This document shows, piece after piece, positions 50,068 to 60,481 of a stretch of 64,000 bases of DNA (position 1 is its first letter; each line of letters opens with the position of its first letter). Under the pieces are notes generated by a model. That model was not told where the DNA came from. It worked only from the letters and a program-made list of their open reading frames with translations, and searched no databases. Origin of the DNA: Glycomyces niveus (GTDB lineage: Bacteria > Actinomycetota > Actinomycetes > Mycobacteriales > Micromonosporaceae); NCBI RefSeq assembly GCF_017592475.1, contig NZ_JAGFNP010000011.1:10346-74345 (forward strand), read 5' to 3'. Made by a program: the position numbers and the translations under genes.

Positions 50068-50522
50068 TCCTCTGACTCGCCTTCGCGGAGTTCTTGGCCG
50101 CCGATGGCGAGGACTTGGGGGAGGTTCTCGGGCTTGAGGGGGTCGAGGCGGACCTGGGACTGGTCGTCCAATATGGCCGCGACGCCCTCGTTGCCGGTGG
50201 CGAAGCCGTCGATGTGCTTCCAGGCGATGGTGCGGCTGGTGAAGATGCCGCGGATCGCGATGCCCTCGCTGGTGACGTCGATGCCGGAGCGCCAGGCCCA
50301 CATGGAGACCGCGACGGGCGCGAGGAGGAGGGCGAGGCCGAGGACGGCGGAGGCGACGCCCCAGACCGGGCGTTCGACCATGAGCGCCACGGAGATCGGG
50401 ATCACGGTCAGCCAGGCGACGAAGGCCGCGCCGGTGACCGCCGCCGGGCGGCGTACCCGCAGCCTGCGGGCGGTGCGCCGGGCGGCGGGGAGGGGACCGG
50501 TGGAGGCGTCGGTACTCGTCAT
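50064..50522 (-). CDS. PH-domain-like membrane protein
   Basis: 152 residues: an Arg-rich N-terminus, two transmembrane helices (about 32-75) and a C-terminal beta domain (GIDVTSEGIAIRGIFTSRTIAWKHIDGF) typical of bacterial PH domains. It is similar in layout to the divergently transcribed gene at 50659, so the two are probably distant paralogues. Function unknown. Confidence 0.75.
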   Translation of the reverse strand: MTSTDASTGPLPAARRTARRLRVRRPAAVTGAAFVAWLTVIPISVALMVERPVWGVASAVLGLALLLAPVAVSMWAWRSGIDVTSEGIAIRGIFTSRTIAWKHIDGFATGNEGVAAILDDQSQVRLDPLKPENLPQVLAIGGQELREGESED

Positions 50523-50591
50523 GGCACCAGCCTGACACACCCGGGCGCAGGGTATGCAAAGTGGCCGGTCCGGTTTCTGTCGGATTGTCGC

Positions 50592-50619
50592 TTGACGGGC
50601 CCGTCGAACGTGGCACGAT
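50592..50619 (+). promoter_or_regulatory. Candidate promoter of PH-like gene
   Basis: TTGACG (50592-50597) and CACGAT (50614-50619) with a 16-base spacer, about 40 bases before the GTG start. Confidence 0.4.
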
Positions 50620-50658
50620 CAGCTCAAGAGCAGCGGTGCGAGCCTGGTGGGGGTGGAC

Positions 50659-51165
50659 GTGGCCGTCAAGATCACATTCCGTCCTACGACGCGCCAGGTG
50701 CTCGGCCGGGCGCTCTTCCTCTCCGGCTTCTCGTTCGTCGCCGCGCTCGTCCCCGCCGCCGCGTACATGCTCGCGATCGGCCGCTGGTACCACTACACGC
50801 TGCTGGCGCTGTTCCTCTTCGCGATCGCGGTCGCGCTGGGGGCCGCGTATGCCGGGGCGCGCAACCGCGGGGTGGTGCTCGACGAGCGCGGCATCCATCC
50901 GCTCAAAGCCGTTGCCTCCCAGAAGCACACGGAGCGGTTCGCGGCCTGGACCGACATCGCCGACATCCGGGCCGAGCGCCGCGCCAGCCGCACGGTGCCC
51001 GTGGTGTACCTGCTCGACCCCGAGCAGAAGCCGTGGCGGCTGCAGGCGCCGTACTCGGGCCGCGTGCTCTCGACCGACGACGAGCTCGACGAGAAGATCT
51101 TCGTCATGCGCAGCCTCTGGGACGCGTACAAGCGGGGCCTCCCGCCCTACCGTCATCGCCCCTGA
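50659..51165 (+). CDS. PH-domain-like membrane protein
   Basis: 168 residues with two hydrophobic helices (about 15-65) followed by a PH-like beta domain (NRGVVLDERGIHPLKA, AAWTDIADIRAERR, VVYLLDPEQKPWRLQAPYSG). Three in-frame GTGs (50647, 50653, 50659) compete; the last is best placed behind the GGGGGTGG purine run. Function unknown; see the similar divergent neighbour. Confidence 0.7.
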   Translation: MAVKITFRPTTRQVLGRALFLSGFSFVAALVPAAAYMLAIGRWYHYTLLALFLFAIAVALGAAYAGARNRGVVLDERGIHPLKAVASQKHTERFAAWTDIADIRAERRASRTVPVVYLLDPEQKPWRLQAPYSGRVLSTDDELDEKIFVMRSLWDAYKRGLPPYRHRP

Positions 51166-51206
51166 CGGTATCGACCGACGTCACTGCCTTACGGTAGGAA
51201 ACTCTC

Positions 51207-51380
51207 GGAAACTTTTCAGCTCGTTCAGTGGCCGTTAAGTTGTATGCGATTGCCAATCGTGGCCTTATCGTGACCTTGGTGGCGACTTACCAGGCTTGAC
51301 CCGGTTTTGGTGTTGCGTTAGTCTCACCGATATTACCGAAAGTTACGGAGATTTCCGGAAACAGTTTAGGAACTTTCGGT
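51207..51380 (+). promoter_or_regulatory. Promoter and GAAA/TTTC operators of the sugar-importer operon
   Basis: A textbook promoter, TTGACC (51296-51301)-N17-TAGTCT (51319-51324), is followed right after its expected start by nested palindromes: ACCGAAAGTT (51335-51344) with its exact complement AACTTTCGGT (51371-51380), enclosing TTTCCGGAAA (51352-51361) on nearly the same centre. A related GGAAACTTTTC is upstream at 51207-51217. The patch is much more AT-rich than its surroundings. Confidence 0.65.
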
Positions 51381-51460
51381 GCCTGGTGCGGTCGTGCAGG
51401 GCCGCGCCATGGACCCCTTCGGCTCCCCAGCCGCGCGTCCCACGGAAGGAGCGCTCACCG

Positions 51461-53509
51461 ATGAGCACTCAGCAGCCCCGTTCCAGCCTGTTCACGAAAA
51501 CGCGGGAAGGGGCTGCGACGCAGTGGCCCGACCCCCGTCTCAGCCGCCGCGGCCTCGTCCTCTCCGGGGGCGCCGCCCTCGCCGCCTCCGCCGCCGGATG
51601 CAGCTTCTTCTCCACCGAGAACGACTCCGGTGAAGCCGGCGGCGACAAGGGCAAGGAAGCCCCGATGCTCGCCGAGCGCGTCGAAGCCGGCGAACTCCCG
51701 CCCGTCGAAGAGCGCCTTCCGAAGGAACCCCTCGTCGTCAAGGCCACCGAAGCGATCGGCCGGTACGGCGGCACCTGGAACAGCGCGGTCACCGGCGCCT
51801 CGGACGGGCCCTGGCTGTGGCGCACCATCAACGACGGCCACCTCCTCGAGCGCTCCCGCGACTGGACCGAGATCCGCATGAACGTCGCCTCCGCGTTCGA
51901 GCCCAACGCCGACGCCTCGGAGTTCACCATCACCCTCCGCGAGGGGATCAAGTGGTCCGACGGCACACCGCTGACCACTTCGGATGTCGAGTTCGCCTAC
52001 GCCGACGTCGCCCTCAACGCCGAGCTCACCACCGCCGTCCCGCCCGAGCTCTCCAGCCTCGACGGCACCCCCGCCGAGCTCGAGGTCGTCGACGACTTCA
52101 CGTTCATCGTCCGTTTCACCGGCCCCAAGCCGCTCTTCCGCGACGACATGGCCGTCGGCGTCGCCGGACAGCGCTTCACCATGTACCCCAGGCACTACCT
52201 CGAGCAGTTCCACCCCACGTACAACCCCGCGGCCGACGACGAGGCCGTCGCCGAGGGCTACGACGGCTGGGTCTCCCGCTTCACCGCCCTGGGCAACCTG
52301 TGGAACTTCCAGTGGGAGAACCCGGACCTGCCGACCCTGCTCCCGTGGATCTGCAAGAAGCCGGTCACCGACGCCGACTACGCGCTCTTCGAACGCAACC
52401 CCTACTACTGGAAGGTGGACGAGGAGGGCAGCCAGCTGCCGTACCTCGACGAGGTCCGGTTCAACGTCATCGCCGACGTGGAGACCATGTTCGCCCACGC
52501 GGTCAACGGCGACTACGAGTTCCACTCGCGCCACTTCAACGACAACGCGCACCGCGCCGACGCCGTCGACGGCGAGGAGGCCGGGGGCTACACCATCATC
52601 GAGCTCGAGGGCACCTACTCGAGCGACATGAACATCGCGTTCAACCTGAACCACGCCGACGCCGGGCTGCGGAAGGTCTTCCAGGACAAGCAGTTCCGCA
52701 TCGCCATGTCGCACGCCATCAACCGCCGGGAGCTCATCGACGTGCTCTGGAGCCGCGTCGGCGAACCGACCCAGGCCGCCCCGCGGCCCGAGTCGGACTT
52801 CTACGACGAGGACTTCGCCACCCAGTACCTCGAGTACGACCCCGACCTCGCGGCCCAGACCCTCGACGCGGCGGGGTACGCCGCCGGCGCCGGCGGGGCG
52901 CGCGCCTCAGCCGACGGCACGCCGCTCGAGTTCACCGTCACCGTCGCCGACGACGCCCTCCTCGGCACCGTCTGGCTCGACGCGCTCGACATGATCAAGG
53001 ACATGTGGGCCGCCGTCGGCGTCACGCTCCACGTCAACGGCCAGCCCCGCGAGAACTGGCAGGCCGGCGTCGACGAGAACCAGTACGACCTGACCGTGTG
53101 GACCGGCGACGGCGGCGCGATCGACGAGACCGTCGCCGTCCAGTGGTACATGTGCGGCGGCCCCTCCGGCGGCGCGCTCTTCGCCCGCCAGTGGTCCGCG
53201 CACTACACCCTCAACGGCGCCCAGGACGACGAGATGCTGGAGCCCCCGCCCGCGCCCGTGGTCGAGCAGCAGGACCTGTACGACCAGTTCCTCGCCGAGC
53301 CCGACCCGGCGGCGCGCGCCGAGATCTTCAAGCAGATCCTCGCCGTCGCCAAGGAGCAGTTCTACGCCGTCGGCACCGTGCGCGGCCAGGGCTCGTGGGC
53401 CGTCGCCTCCAAGCGCCTGCACAACTTCGGCGGCCCCATGCCGGAGAACCCCTCGTACGGCACCCCCGGCCCCGCCGCCCCCGAGCAGTGGTGGCTGGAG
53501 CCGGCGTAG
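51461..53509 (+). CDS. ABC transporter substrate-binding lipoprotein (SBP_bac_5)
   Basis: 682 residues, longer than usual for family 5 (~540). A Tat-like lipoprotein signal is visible: SRRGLVLSGGAALAASAAGC with the lipid-bound Cys at its end. The mature part is an extracellular peptide/sugar-binding protein: ASEFTITLREGIKWSDGTPLTTSDVEFAY, PRHYLEQFHPTYN, and LRKVFQDKQFRIAMSHAINRRELID. Since the operon ends with a GH42 galactosidase, the ligand may be an oligosaccharide rather than a peptide; related oversized binding proteins accompany glycosidases. GGAAGGAG lies nine bases before the ATG. Confidence 0.92.
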   Translation: MSTQQPRSSLFTKTREGAATQWPDPRLSRRGLVLSGGAALAASAAGCSFFSTENDSGEAGGDKGKEAPMLAERVEAGELPPVEERLPKEPLVVKATEAIGRYGGTWNSAVTGASDGPWLWRTINDGHLLERSRDWTEIRMNVASAFEPNADASEFTITLREGIKWSDGTPLTTSDVEFAYADVALNAELTTAVPPELSSLDGTPAELEVVDDFTFIVRFTGPKPLFRDDMAVGVAGQRFTMYPRHYLEQFHPTYNPAADDEAVAEGYDGWVSRFTALGNLWNFQWENPDLPTLLPWICKKPVTDADYALFERNPYYWKVDEEGSQLPYLDEVRFNVIADVETMFAHAVNGDYEFHSRHFNDNAHRADAVDGEEAGGYTIIELEGTYSSDMNIAFNLNHADAGLRKVFQDKQFRIAMSHAINRRELIDVLWSRVGEPTQAAPRPESDFYDEDFATQYLEYDPDLAAQTLDAAGYAAGAGGARASADGTPLEFTVTVADDALLGTVWLDALDMIKDMWAAVGVTLHVNGQPRENWQAGVDENQYDLTVWTGDGGAIDETVAVQWYMCGGPSGGALFARQWSAHYTLNGAQDDEMLEPPPAPVVEQQDLYDQFLAEPDPAARAEIFKQILAVAKEQFYAVGTVRGQGSWAVASKRLHNFGGPMPENPSYGTPGPAAPEQWWLEPA

Positions 53510-53539
53510 CCCGGCCCGCCCGAGAAAAGGGAGTCCACA

Positions 53540-54535
53540 GTGGTGCGATACCTGGGCCGCCGCGCGCTCTACATGGCGGCCACCCTGCTCGCGATCTCGC
53601 TGGTGGTGTTCGTCATCATCAGCCTGCCGCCGGGCGACTACGTGACCGCGCTCCAGGCCAAGTACAGCGTCATGGGCCAGGGCCTGACCGAGTCCGACGT
53701 CGCGAACCTGCGCCAGCGCTACGGCCTGGACGGCAGCCTGTTCGCCCAGTACTGGCACTGGATCACCCAGATCGTCCTCCACGGCGACCTCGGGATGTCC
53801 TTCGAGCACTCGAAACCGGTCGAGGACGTCATCGCCCCGCGCCTGGGCTGGACCATCGCGGTCTCGCTCATCACGCTGCTGGTGACGTGGGCGCTGGCGT
53901 TCCCGATCGGCGTGTACTCGGCCGTGAAGCAGCACTCGGTCGGGGACTACGCGGTCACCACCATGGGCTTCCTCGGGCTCGCCACCCCGAACTTCCTGAT
54001 CGCGCTGGTGTTCATCTACTTCAGCGTGACCTGGGCCGGGTCCGTCCCTTCGGGGCTGTGCTCGCCGGAGTGGTGCGACGCGTCCTGGAACCTCGGCAAG
54101 GTCCTCGACCTCTTGGGGCACTTGTGGATTCCGATGATCGTCATCGGCACGGGCGGCGTGGCGGGGCTGGTGCGGATCATCCGCAACAACCTCCTCGACG
54201 AGCTGCGCCGCCCGTACGTGACGGCGGCGCGCGCCCGCGGCGTCCCCGAGGGGCCGCTGCTGCGCCGGTACCCGCTGCGGGTGGCGCTCAACCCGTTCGT
54301 CTCGACGATCGGGTGGGTGCTGCCGATGCTCCTGGTCGGCGACATCGTCGTCGGCCAGATCCTGAGCCTGCCGACGCTCGGACCGATCCTCCTGGGCGCG
54401 TTGAAGGCCCAGGACATGTACCTGGCCGGGTCGGTGATCATGGTCCTCAGCGTCGTCACCGTCATCGGCACGCTCGTCTCGGACCTGCTGCTCGGCTGGC
54501 TCGACCCCCGCATCCGACTCGGACACCAGAGATGA
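53540..54535 (+). CDS. ABC transporter permease (DppB/OppB type)
   Basis: 331 residues, six transmembrane helices. The N-terminus RYLGRRALYMAATLLAISLVVFVIISLPPGD is typical of DppB-type subunits and the EAA loop is LLDELRRPYVTAARARGVPEG. Starts 30 bases after the binding protein gene; pairs with the next permease. Confidence 0.94.
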   Translation: MVRYLGRRALYMAATLLAISLVVFVIISLPPGDYVTALQAKYSVMGQGLTESDVANLRQRYGLDGSLFAQYWHWITQIVLHGDLGMSFEHSKPVEDVIAPRLGWTIAVSLITLLVTWALAFPIGVYSAVKQHSVGDYAVTTMGFLGLATPNFLIALVFIYFSVTWAGSVPSGLCSPEWCDASWNLGKVLDLLGHLWIPMIVIGTGGVAGLVRIIRNNLLDELRRPYVTAARARGVPEGPLLRRYPLRVALNPFVSTIGWVLPMLLVGDIVVGQILSLPTLGPILLGALKAQDMYLAGSVIMVLSVVTVIGTLVSDLLLGWLDPRIRLGHQR

Positions 54536-54542
54536 GGCACCG

Positions 54543-55667
54543 ATGACCCTGAAAGAAGCGGAGGGCATCGCCGAGCGGCCCGCCGAAGTGGCGCGCACCC
54601 GCGCGTCCCAGCGGAAGCTCGTGTGGTGGGCCTTCAAGAAGCACCGGCTCGCGCTCGTCTCGGCCTGGCTTCTCGCGGGGATGCTCGTCGTGATCGCGCT
54701 GTGCGAGTTCGTGGCCCCGTTCGACGACCGGCACCGCGACTCGGCGTACACGACCGCGCCGCCGCAGGTGCTGAAGCTCTGGAGCGACAGCGGCTTCGGG
54801 CTCCACGTGGACGGCTACACGTCCGAACAGGACCCGCGCTCGCTGCGCATCACGTACGAGGCGAACCCGGAGGACCGCATCGACGTCGGGTTCTTCGTCA
54901 AGGGCGAGGAGTACGAGCTGTTCGGGTTCATCCCGATGGACCGGCACCTCCTCGGGCCGCAGGACCCGGGCGACCCGATGTACCTGTGGGGTACCACGAC
55001 CGACGGCCAGGACCTGCTCAGCCAGGTCGTGTACGCCACGCGCGTCTCGGCTTCGGTGGGCATCATCGGCGTGCTGCTGGCGTTCCTGCTCGGCATCGTG
55101 CTCGGCGCGGTCTCGGGCTACTTCGGCGGCTGGATCGACAACGCGGTGCAGCGCGTCATCGAACTCATCATGTCGGTGCCGTCGATTCCACTGTGGCTCG
55201 GCCTCGCGGCGGCGCTGCCGGCCCAGATGGGGCCGGTCGGCCGGTACTTCATCATCACCACGATCCTCGCGCTCGTGGCGTGGACGGGCCTGGCGAGGGA
55301 GGTGCGGGGCCGGTTCCTCGCACTCAGGAGCGAGGAGTTCGTGACCTCCGCGATGCTCGACGGCTCGAGCCACACCCGGATCATGTTCCGGCACATGCTG
55401 CCCAGCTTCTCCTCGCACATCATCGCGGCGCTGTCGCTGTCGATCCCGGGCATGATCCTGGCCGAGACGGCCCTGTCGTGGCTGGGCATGGGTCTGCGCC
55501 CGCCCGCGGTGTCGTGGGGCGTGCAGCTGCAGGACGCGAGCAAGTGGAGCGTCCTGTCGGGCGCGCCGTGGCTGCTCATTCCGGGCCTGTGCGTGGTCCT
55601 GGTGGTCCTGGCGTTCAACTTCGTCGGCGACGGCCTGCGCGACGCCGCCGATCCCTACAAGCATTAG
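54543..55667 (+). CDS. ABC transporter permease (DppC/OppC type)
   Basis: 374 residues. After the OppC_N segment and first helix there is a ~120-residue insertion on the outer side (about 60-150, including DPRSLRITYEANPEDRIDVGFF) that ordinary DppC proteins lack; it may contact the oversized binding protein. Then the usual core with the EAA loop FVTSAMLDGSSHTRIMFRHMLPSF and the end GDGLRDAADPY. Follows the partner permease by seven bases. Confidence 0.93.
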   Translation: MTLKEAEGIAERPAEVARTRASQRKLVWWAFKKHRLALVSAWLLAGMLVVIALCEFVAPFDDRHRDSAYTTAPPQVLKLWSDSGFGLHVDGYTSEQDPRSLRITYEANPEDRIDVGFFVKGEEYELFGFIPMDRHLLGPQDPGDPMYLWGTTTDGQDLLSQVVYATRVSASVGIIGVLLAFLLGIVLGAVSGYFGGWIDNAVQRVIELIMSVPSIPLWLGLAAALPAQMGPVGRYFIITTILALVAWTGLAREVRGRFLALRSEEFVTSAMLDGSSHTRIMFRHMLPSFSSHIIAALSLSIPGMILAETALSWLGMGLRPPAVSWGVQLQDASKWSVLSGAPWLLIPGLCVVLVVLAFNFVGDGLRDAADPYKH

Positions 55668-55675
55668 GCACGGCG

Positions 55676-56679
<1,004 letters not shown>

Positions 56680-56683
<4 letters not shown>

Positions 56684-57690
56684 GCGACAAGCAGCCACTG
56701 CTGGAGATCGAGGACCTGCACGTCCGGTTCCCATTGCGCCGCAACCTGCTCGGCCGCCCCACCGTCGAAGTCCACGCCGTCTCCGGCGTCGACCTCACCC
56801 TCTACAAAGGGGAGACGCTGGGGCTGGTGGGCGAGTCGGGCTGCGGCAAGACCACGCTCGGCCGCACCATCGTCGGCGCCCAGAAAGCCACGAGCGGGTC
56901 GCTGCGGTACGACGGCCGCGACCTGACCGCGCTCAGCCGCCGCGAACAGGGCGCGTCCCGGCGGCGCATCCGGATGGTCTTCCAGGACCCGTTCTCCTCG
57001 CTCAACCCGCGCATGAACCTGCGGCAGATCATCGGCGACCCGCTCGTCGCCACCGGCGAAGCGCGCGGCGCCGAGCTGGAGGACCGCATCGCCGAGATGA
57101 TGCGCCGCGTCGGACTCAGCCCCGACTACATGGACCGCTACCCGCACTCGTTCTCCGGCGGGCAGCGCCAGCGCGTGAACATCGCGCGGGCGCTCATCGT
57201 CGGGCCCGAACTCGTGGTCGCGGACGAGCCGGTGAGCGCCCTCGACGTGTCCGTGCGGGCGCAGATCCTCAACCTGCTCAGGGAGCTCCAGGCCGAGTTC
57301 GGCCTCACGTACCTGTTCATCTCGCACGACCTCTCGGTGGTGGAGAACCTGGCCGACCGGGTCGCGGTGATGTACTTCGGGCGCGTGGTCGAACTCGCCG
57401 AGACCGGTGCGCTGTACGAGCATCCGCGGCACCCGTACACCGAGGCGCTGATGTCGGCCGTGCCGATCCCGGACCCGTCCCTGAAGGGCCGCCAGGGCCG
57501 CATCCTGCTCCCGGACGAGCTGCCCGACCCGTCGGACCCGCCGCCGGGCTGCGCGTTCGCGCGCCGCTGCGCCTACGCCGAGGACCGGTGCCGTACGGGG
57601 GAGATCCCGCTCGCGGACGGCGCGCGCTGCGTGCGGAGCGGCGAGCTTGACTTGGAGGGGATCGTCGAGGCAGAATCCTCCCGACCCTGA
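56680..57690 (+). CDS. ABC transporter ATP-binding protein (DppF type)
   Basis: 336 residues: Walker A GESGCGKTT, Q-loop MVFQDPFSSLNPRM, signature SFSGGQRQRVNIARAL, Walker B VVADEPVSALD and H-loop SHDLS. The C-terminal Cys motif GCAFARRCAYAEDRC is intact. Forms the ATPase heterodimer with the preceding gene product. A LacI-like operator follows immediately after the stop. Confidence 0.95.
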
Positions 57691-57691
57691 C

Positions 57692-57706
57692 TGGCAAGCG
57701 TTGTCA
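57692..57706 (+). promoter_or_regulatory. LacI-family-like operator before GH42 gene
   Basis: TGGCAA-GCG-TTGTCA is a 15-base near-palindrome (5 of 6 positions in each half match) with a central CG, typical of LacI/GalR operators. It sits between the transporter operon and the beta-galactosidase, 46 bases before its start. No LacI gene is present in the window. Confidence 0.5.
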
Positions 57707-57752
57707 TGCCGGTACGACTCGAACCGACAGTGCCGAACGGGAAGGACCCCTT

Positions 57753-59738
57753 GTGGCACATAGGAACACCGACATCATCCCCACCGTCGACGGCCTCGCC
57801 TACGGCGGCGACTACAACCCCGAGCAGTGGCCCCGCGAGGTCTGGGACGAGGACGTCCGGCTGATGCGCGAGGCCGGGGTCAACCTCGTCTCCGTCAACA
57901 TCTTCGCCTGGGCCGGCGTCAACCCCGGCCCCGGCGAATGGGACTTCGCGCAGCTCGACGCGATCATGGACCTCCTCGCGGCGGGCGGCATCAAAGCCGA
58001 CCTCGCCACCTCGACCGCCTCGCCGCCGCCGTGGTTCTCCCAGGCCCACCCCGAGACCCTCCCGGTCAACGCGGAGGGCGTCACGCTCAACTCCGGCGCC
58101 CGCGCCGAATACTGCCCGCACGCACCGGTCTTCCAAGCGGCCGTGGTGGAGATGGCCGCGCGGCTCGCCGAGCGGTACGCGGACCACCCCGCACTCGCCA
58201 TGTGGCACATCGGCAACGAGTACTACCGCTCCTGCACCTGCGACTTCGCCGCGGACGCGTTCCGCGCCTGGCTCCAGGACCGCCACGGCGACCTCGACGG
58301 CCTCAACCGGGCGTGGGGCACCACGTTCTGGTCCCAGACCTACAGCGACTGGTCCCAGGTCCTGCCCCCGCGCATCTGCGCCGAGACCCCCAACCCGGGC
58401 CTCGTGCTCGACTTCAAGCGCTTCTCCTCCGACGCGCTCCTCGCACTCTTCCGCTCCGAGGCCGCCGCCGTCGAAGCGCACAGCCCCGACAAGCCGATCA
58501 CCACCAATCTCATGGTCACCGGCAACTTCAGCGGCCTCGACTACCACCGCTGGGGCGAGCACATGACCGGCCCCAACCGGCTCATCGCCACCGACCACTA
58601 CCTGCTGCCCGACGACGCGATCCCCTGGCCCGCACAGGCCGCGTTCGGCGCCGACGCCTCCCGCGGCCTCGCCGCCGGCGACCCGTGGCTCCTCATGGAG
58701 CAGTCCTCGAACTCCTCCGCCTGGCGCCGCGGCTACTTCGCCAAGAAACCCGGCGACCTCCTCCGCCACTCGCTGTCCTATGTGGCCCGCGGCTCGGAGG
58801 GTGCCATGTTCTTCCAGTGGCGGGCCTCCCGCTACGGCGCCGAGCGCTACCACTCGGCGATGGTCCCGCACGGCGGCACCGATTCCAAGGTCTTCCGCGA
58901 GGTCAAGCGGTTCGGCGCCTGGCTCCAGAACCTCGCCGAGGTCAAGGGCTCGACCGTCGACGCCCGCGCGGCGATCCTGCTCGACTTCAACTCGTGCTGG
59001 GCCGCGAACACCCCCGGCCAGCCGTCCTCCGACATGGACACCTACCCGGAACTGCGGCGCTGGCACGCGGCCCTGTGGCGGCGCGGCGTCACCACGGACC
59101 TGGTGAACCCGGCCTGGGACCTGAGCGGCTACGAGTACGTGTTCGCACCGCACCTGTACCTCCTCGACGACGACGCGAACCTCCGCTCGTACGTCGAGAA
59201 CGGCGGCACCCTCGTCGTCGGGCCCTACTCCGGCATCGTGGACTCCAGCGAGCACGTGCACCCGGGCCTGCCCGGCGCCCTCGGCGACCTCATGGGGATC
59301 CGGGTCGAGGAGTTCGTCCCGATCCCCAAGGGCGACAAGGCGGCCCTCGACAACGGCTGGGTCGGCGAGACCTGGTCCGAGGTCACCCACGCGCTCGACG
59401 CGGAGGTCGTGGCGCACTTCAAGGACTACCCCGAGACCGGCGCGGTCTTCCACCGCGCGCTCGGCCGCGGCCACGTCTGGTACCTCGCCACCCGCCTCGC
59501 CGACCTCGACCCGTTCCTCGCGGACCTCGGCGTCGCGGGCGACTTCCCCGGCGCGGCGGCCGACCTCGAACTAGTGCGCCGCTCCCACGCGGACGGCCGC
59601 ACGTACGTCTTCGCCGTCAACCACGGCAACGACCCCGTCAAGGTCCCCGCGACCGGCCGCAACCTCCTGACGGGCACCGCCTGGTCTCCGGCGCTCTCCT
59701 TGAGACCCGGCGAATGCGCGGTGGTTCGCGAAGGCTGA
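57753..59738 (+). CDS. GH42 beta-galactosidase
   Basis: 661 residues. Cytoplasmic (no signal peptide). The catalytic acid/base is E156 in MWHIGNEYY and the nucleophile E316 in LLMEQSSNSSAW. GGDYNPEQWPREVWDEDVRLM at the start is the GH42 signature, and the trimerisation and C-terminal beta domains follow. Of the family's four-Cys zinc site, Cys in AEYCPHAP and in SCTCDF are present but the last is missing. It hydrolyses terminal beta-galactosides, presumably those imported by the ABC system upstream. GTG start with AAGGA six bases upstream. Confidence 0.95.
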   Translation: MAHRNTDIIPTVDGLAYGGDYNPEQWPREVWDEDVRLMREAGVNLVSVNIFAWAGVNPGPGEWDFAQLDAIMDLLAAGGIKADLATSTASPPPWFSQAHPETLPVNAEGVTLNSGARAEYCPHAPVFQAAVVEMAARLAERYADHPALAMWHIGNEYYRSCTCDFAADAFRAWLQDRHGDLDGLNRAWGTTFWSQTYSDWSQVLPPRICAETPNPGLVLDFKRFSSDALLALFRSEAAAVEAHSPDKPITTNLMVTGNFSGLDYHRWGEHMTGPNRLIATDHYLLPDDAIPWPAQAAFGADASRGLAAGDPWLLMEQSSNSSAWRRGYFAKKPGDLLRHSLSYVARGSEGAMFFQWRASRYGAERYHSAMVPHGGTDSKVFREVKRFGAWLQNLAEVKGSTVDARAAILLDFNSCWAANTPGQPSSDMDTYPELRRWHAALWRRGVTTDLVNPAWDLSGYEYVFAPHLYLLDDDANLRSYVENGGTLVVGPYSGIVDSSEHVHPGLPGALGDLMGIRVEEFVPIPKGDKAALDNGWVGETWSEVTHALDAEVVAHFKDYPETGAVFHRALGRGHVWYLATRLADLDPFLADLGVAGDFPGAAADLELVRRSHADGRTYVFAVNHGNDPVKVPATGRNLLTGTAWSPALSLRPGECAVVREG

Positions 59739-59797
59739 ACGTCGCACCCGTCCACTACTGTCACAGGGATCCCGCAGCACCCACTGAGGAGCCCCTG

Positions 59798-60481
59798 ATG
59801 TCCGTGATCGTCCTCGTCCACGCCCTCGGTTCGAGCGCCCGCGCCTGGCAGCCCCAGGTCGCGGCGCTCGCCGAGCGCCACAAGGTCCTCGCCCCCGACC
59901 TCCCCGGGCACGGTGAAGCACCCGGCCCCTTCGGCCTCGAACCCGCGGCCTTCGCCGTCGCCGAACTCATCGCCGCCGAACCCGAACCCGTCCACCTCGT
60001 CGGCATCTCCGTCGGCGCCACCGTCGCCATGCTCGCGGCCCTCGACGACCCCGCCCGCATCGCGAGCCTCACCCTCTCCGGCGGCACCGCCCACGCCCCC
60101 GGCGTCGCCCTCCAACGCAACCTCATGCGCCTCATGCCCACCGGCATGATCGCCGCCCTCATGTCAGGCATGTACGCCGGCGGCCGCCCCGACCGCAAGT
60201 CCCAGGCGAAAGCCGACCTCCGCACCGCCGGCAAACGCGCCTTCCTCACCGGCCTCACCGAACTCGCCGCCCTCGACCTCCGCCCCCGCCTCGCCGACCT
60301 CAAGACCCCGGCCCTCATCCTCTGCGGCACCAAGGACAAAGAGAACATCGCCCCCGCCAGAGAACTCGCCGAAACCCTTCCCAACGCCCACCTCGACCTC
60401 ATCCCCGAAGCCGGCCACATCTGGAACCTCCAATTCCCGGACCTCTTCACGGCGAAGCTCACTGAGTTCATCGACCGATAG
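59798..60481 (+). CDS. Alpha/beta hydrolase
   Basis: 227 residues. The oxyanion region VHALGSSARAWQPQ, nucleophile Ser in GISVGATVA, Asp in CGTKDKEN and His in EAGHIWNLQ form a complete triad. Close in type to 3-oxoadipate enol-lactonase-like esterases, substrate unknown. It follows the galactosidase by 59 bases and may share its transcript. Its last 14 bases overlap the 3' end of the opposite gene. Confidence 0.92.
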   Translation: MSVIVLVHALGSSARAWQPQVAALAERHKVLAPDLPGHGEAPGPFGLEPAAFAVAELIAAEPEPVHLVGISVGATVAMLAALDDPARIASLTLSGGTAHAPGVALQRNLMRLMPTGMIAALMSGMYAGGRPDRKSQAKADLRTAGKRAFLTGLTELAALDLRPRLADLKTPALILCGTKDKENIAPARELAETLPNAHLDLIPEAGHIWNLQFPDLFTAKLTEFIDR

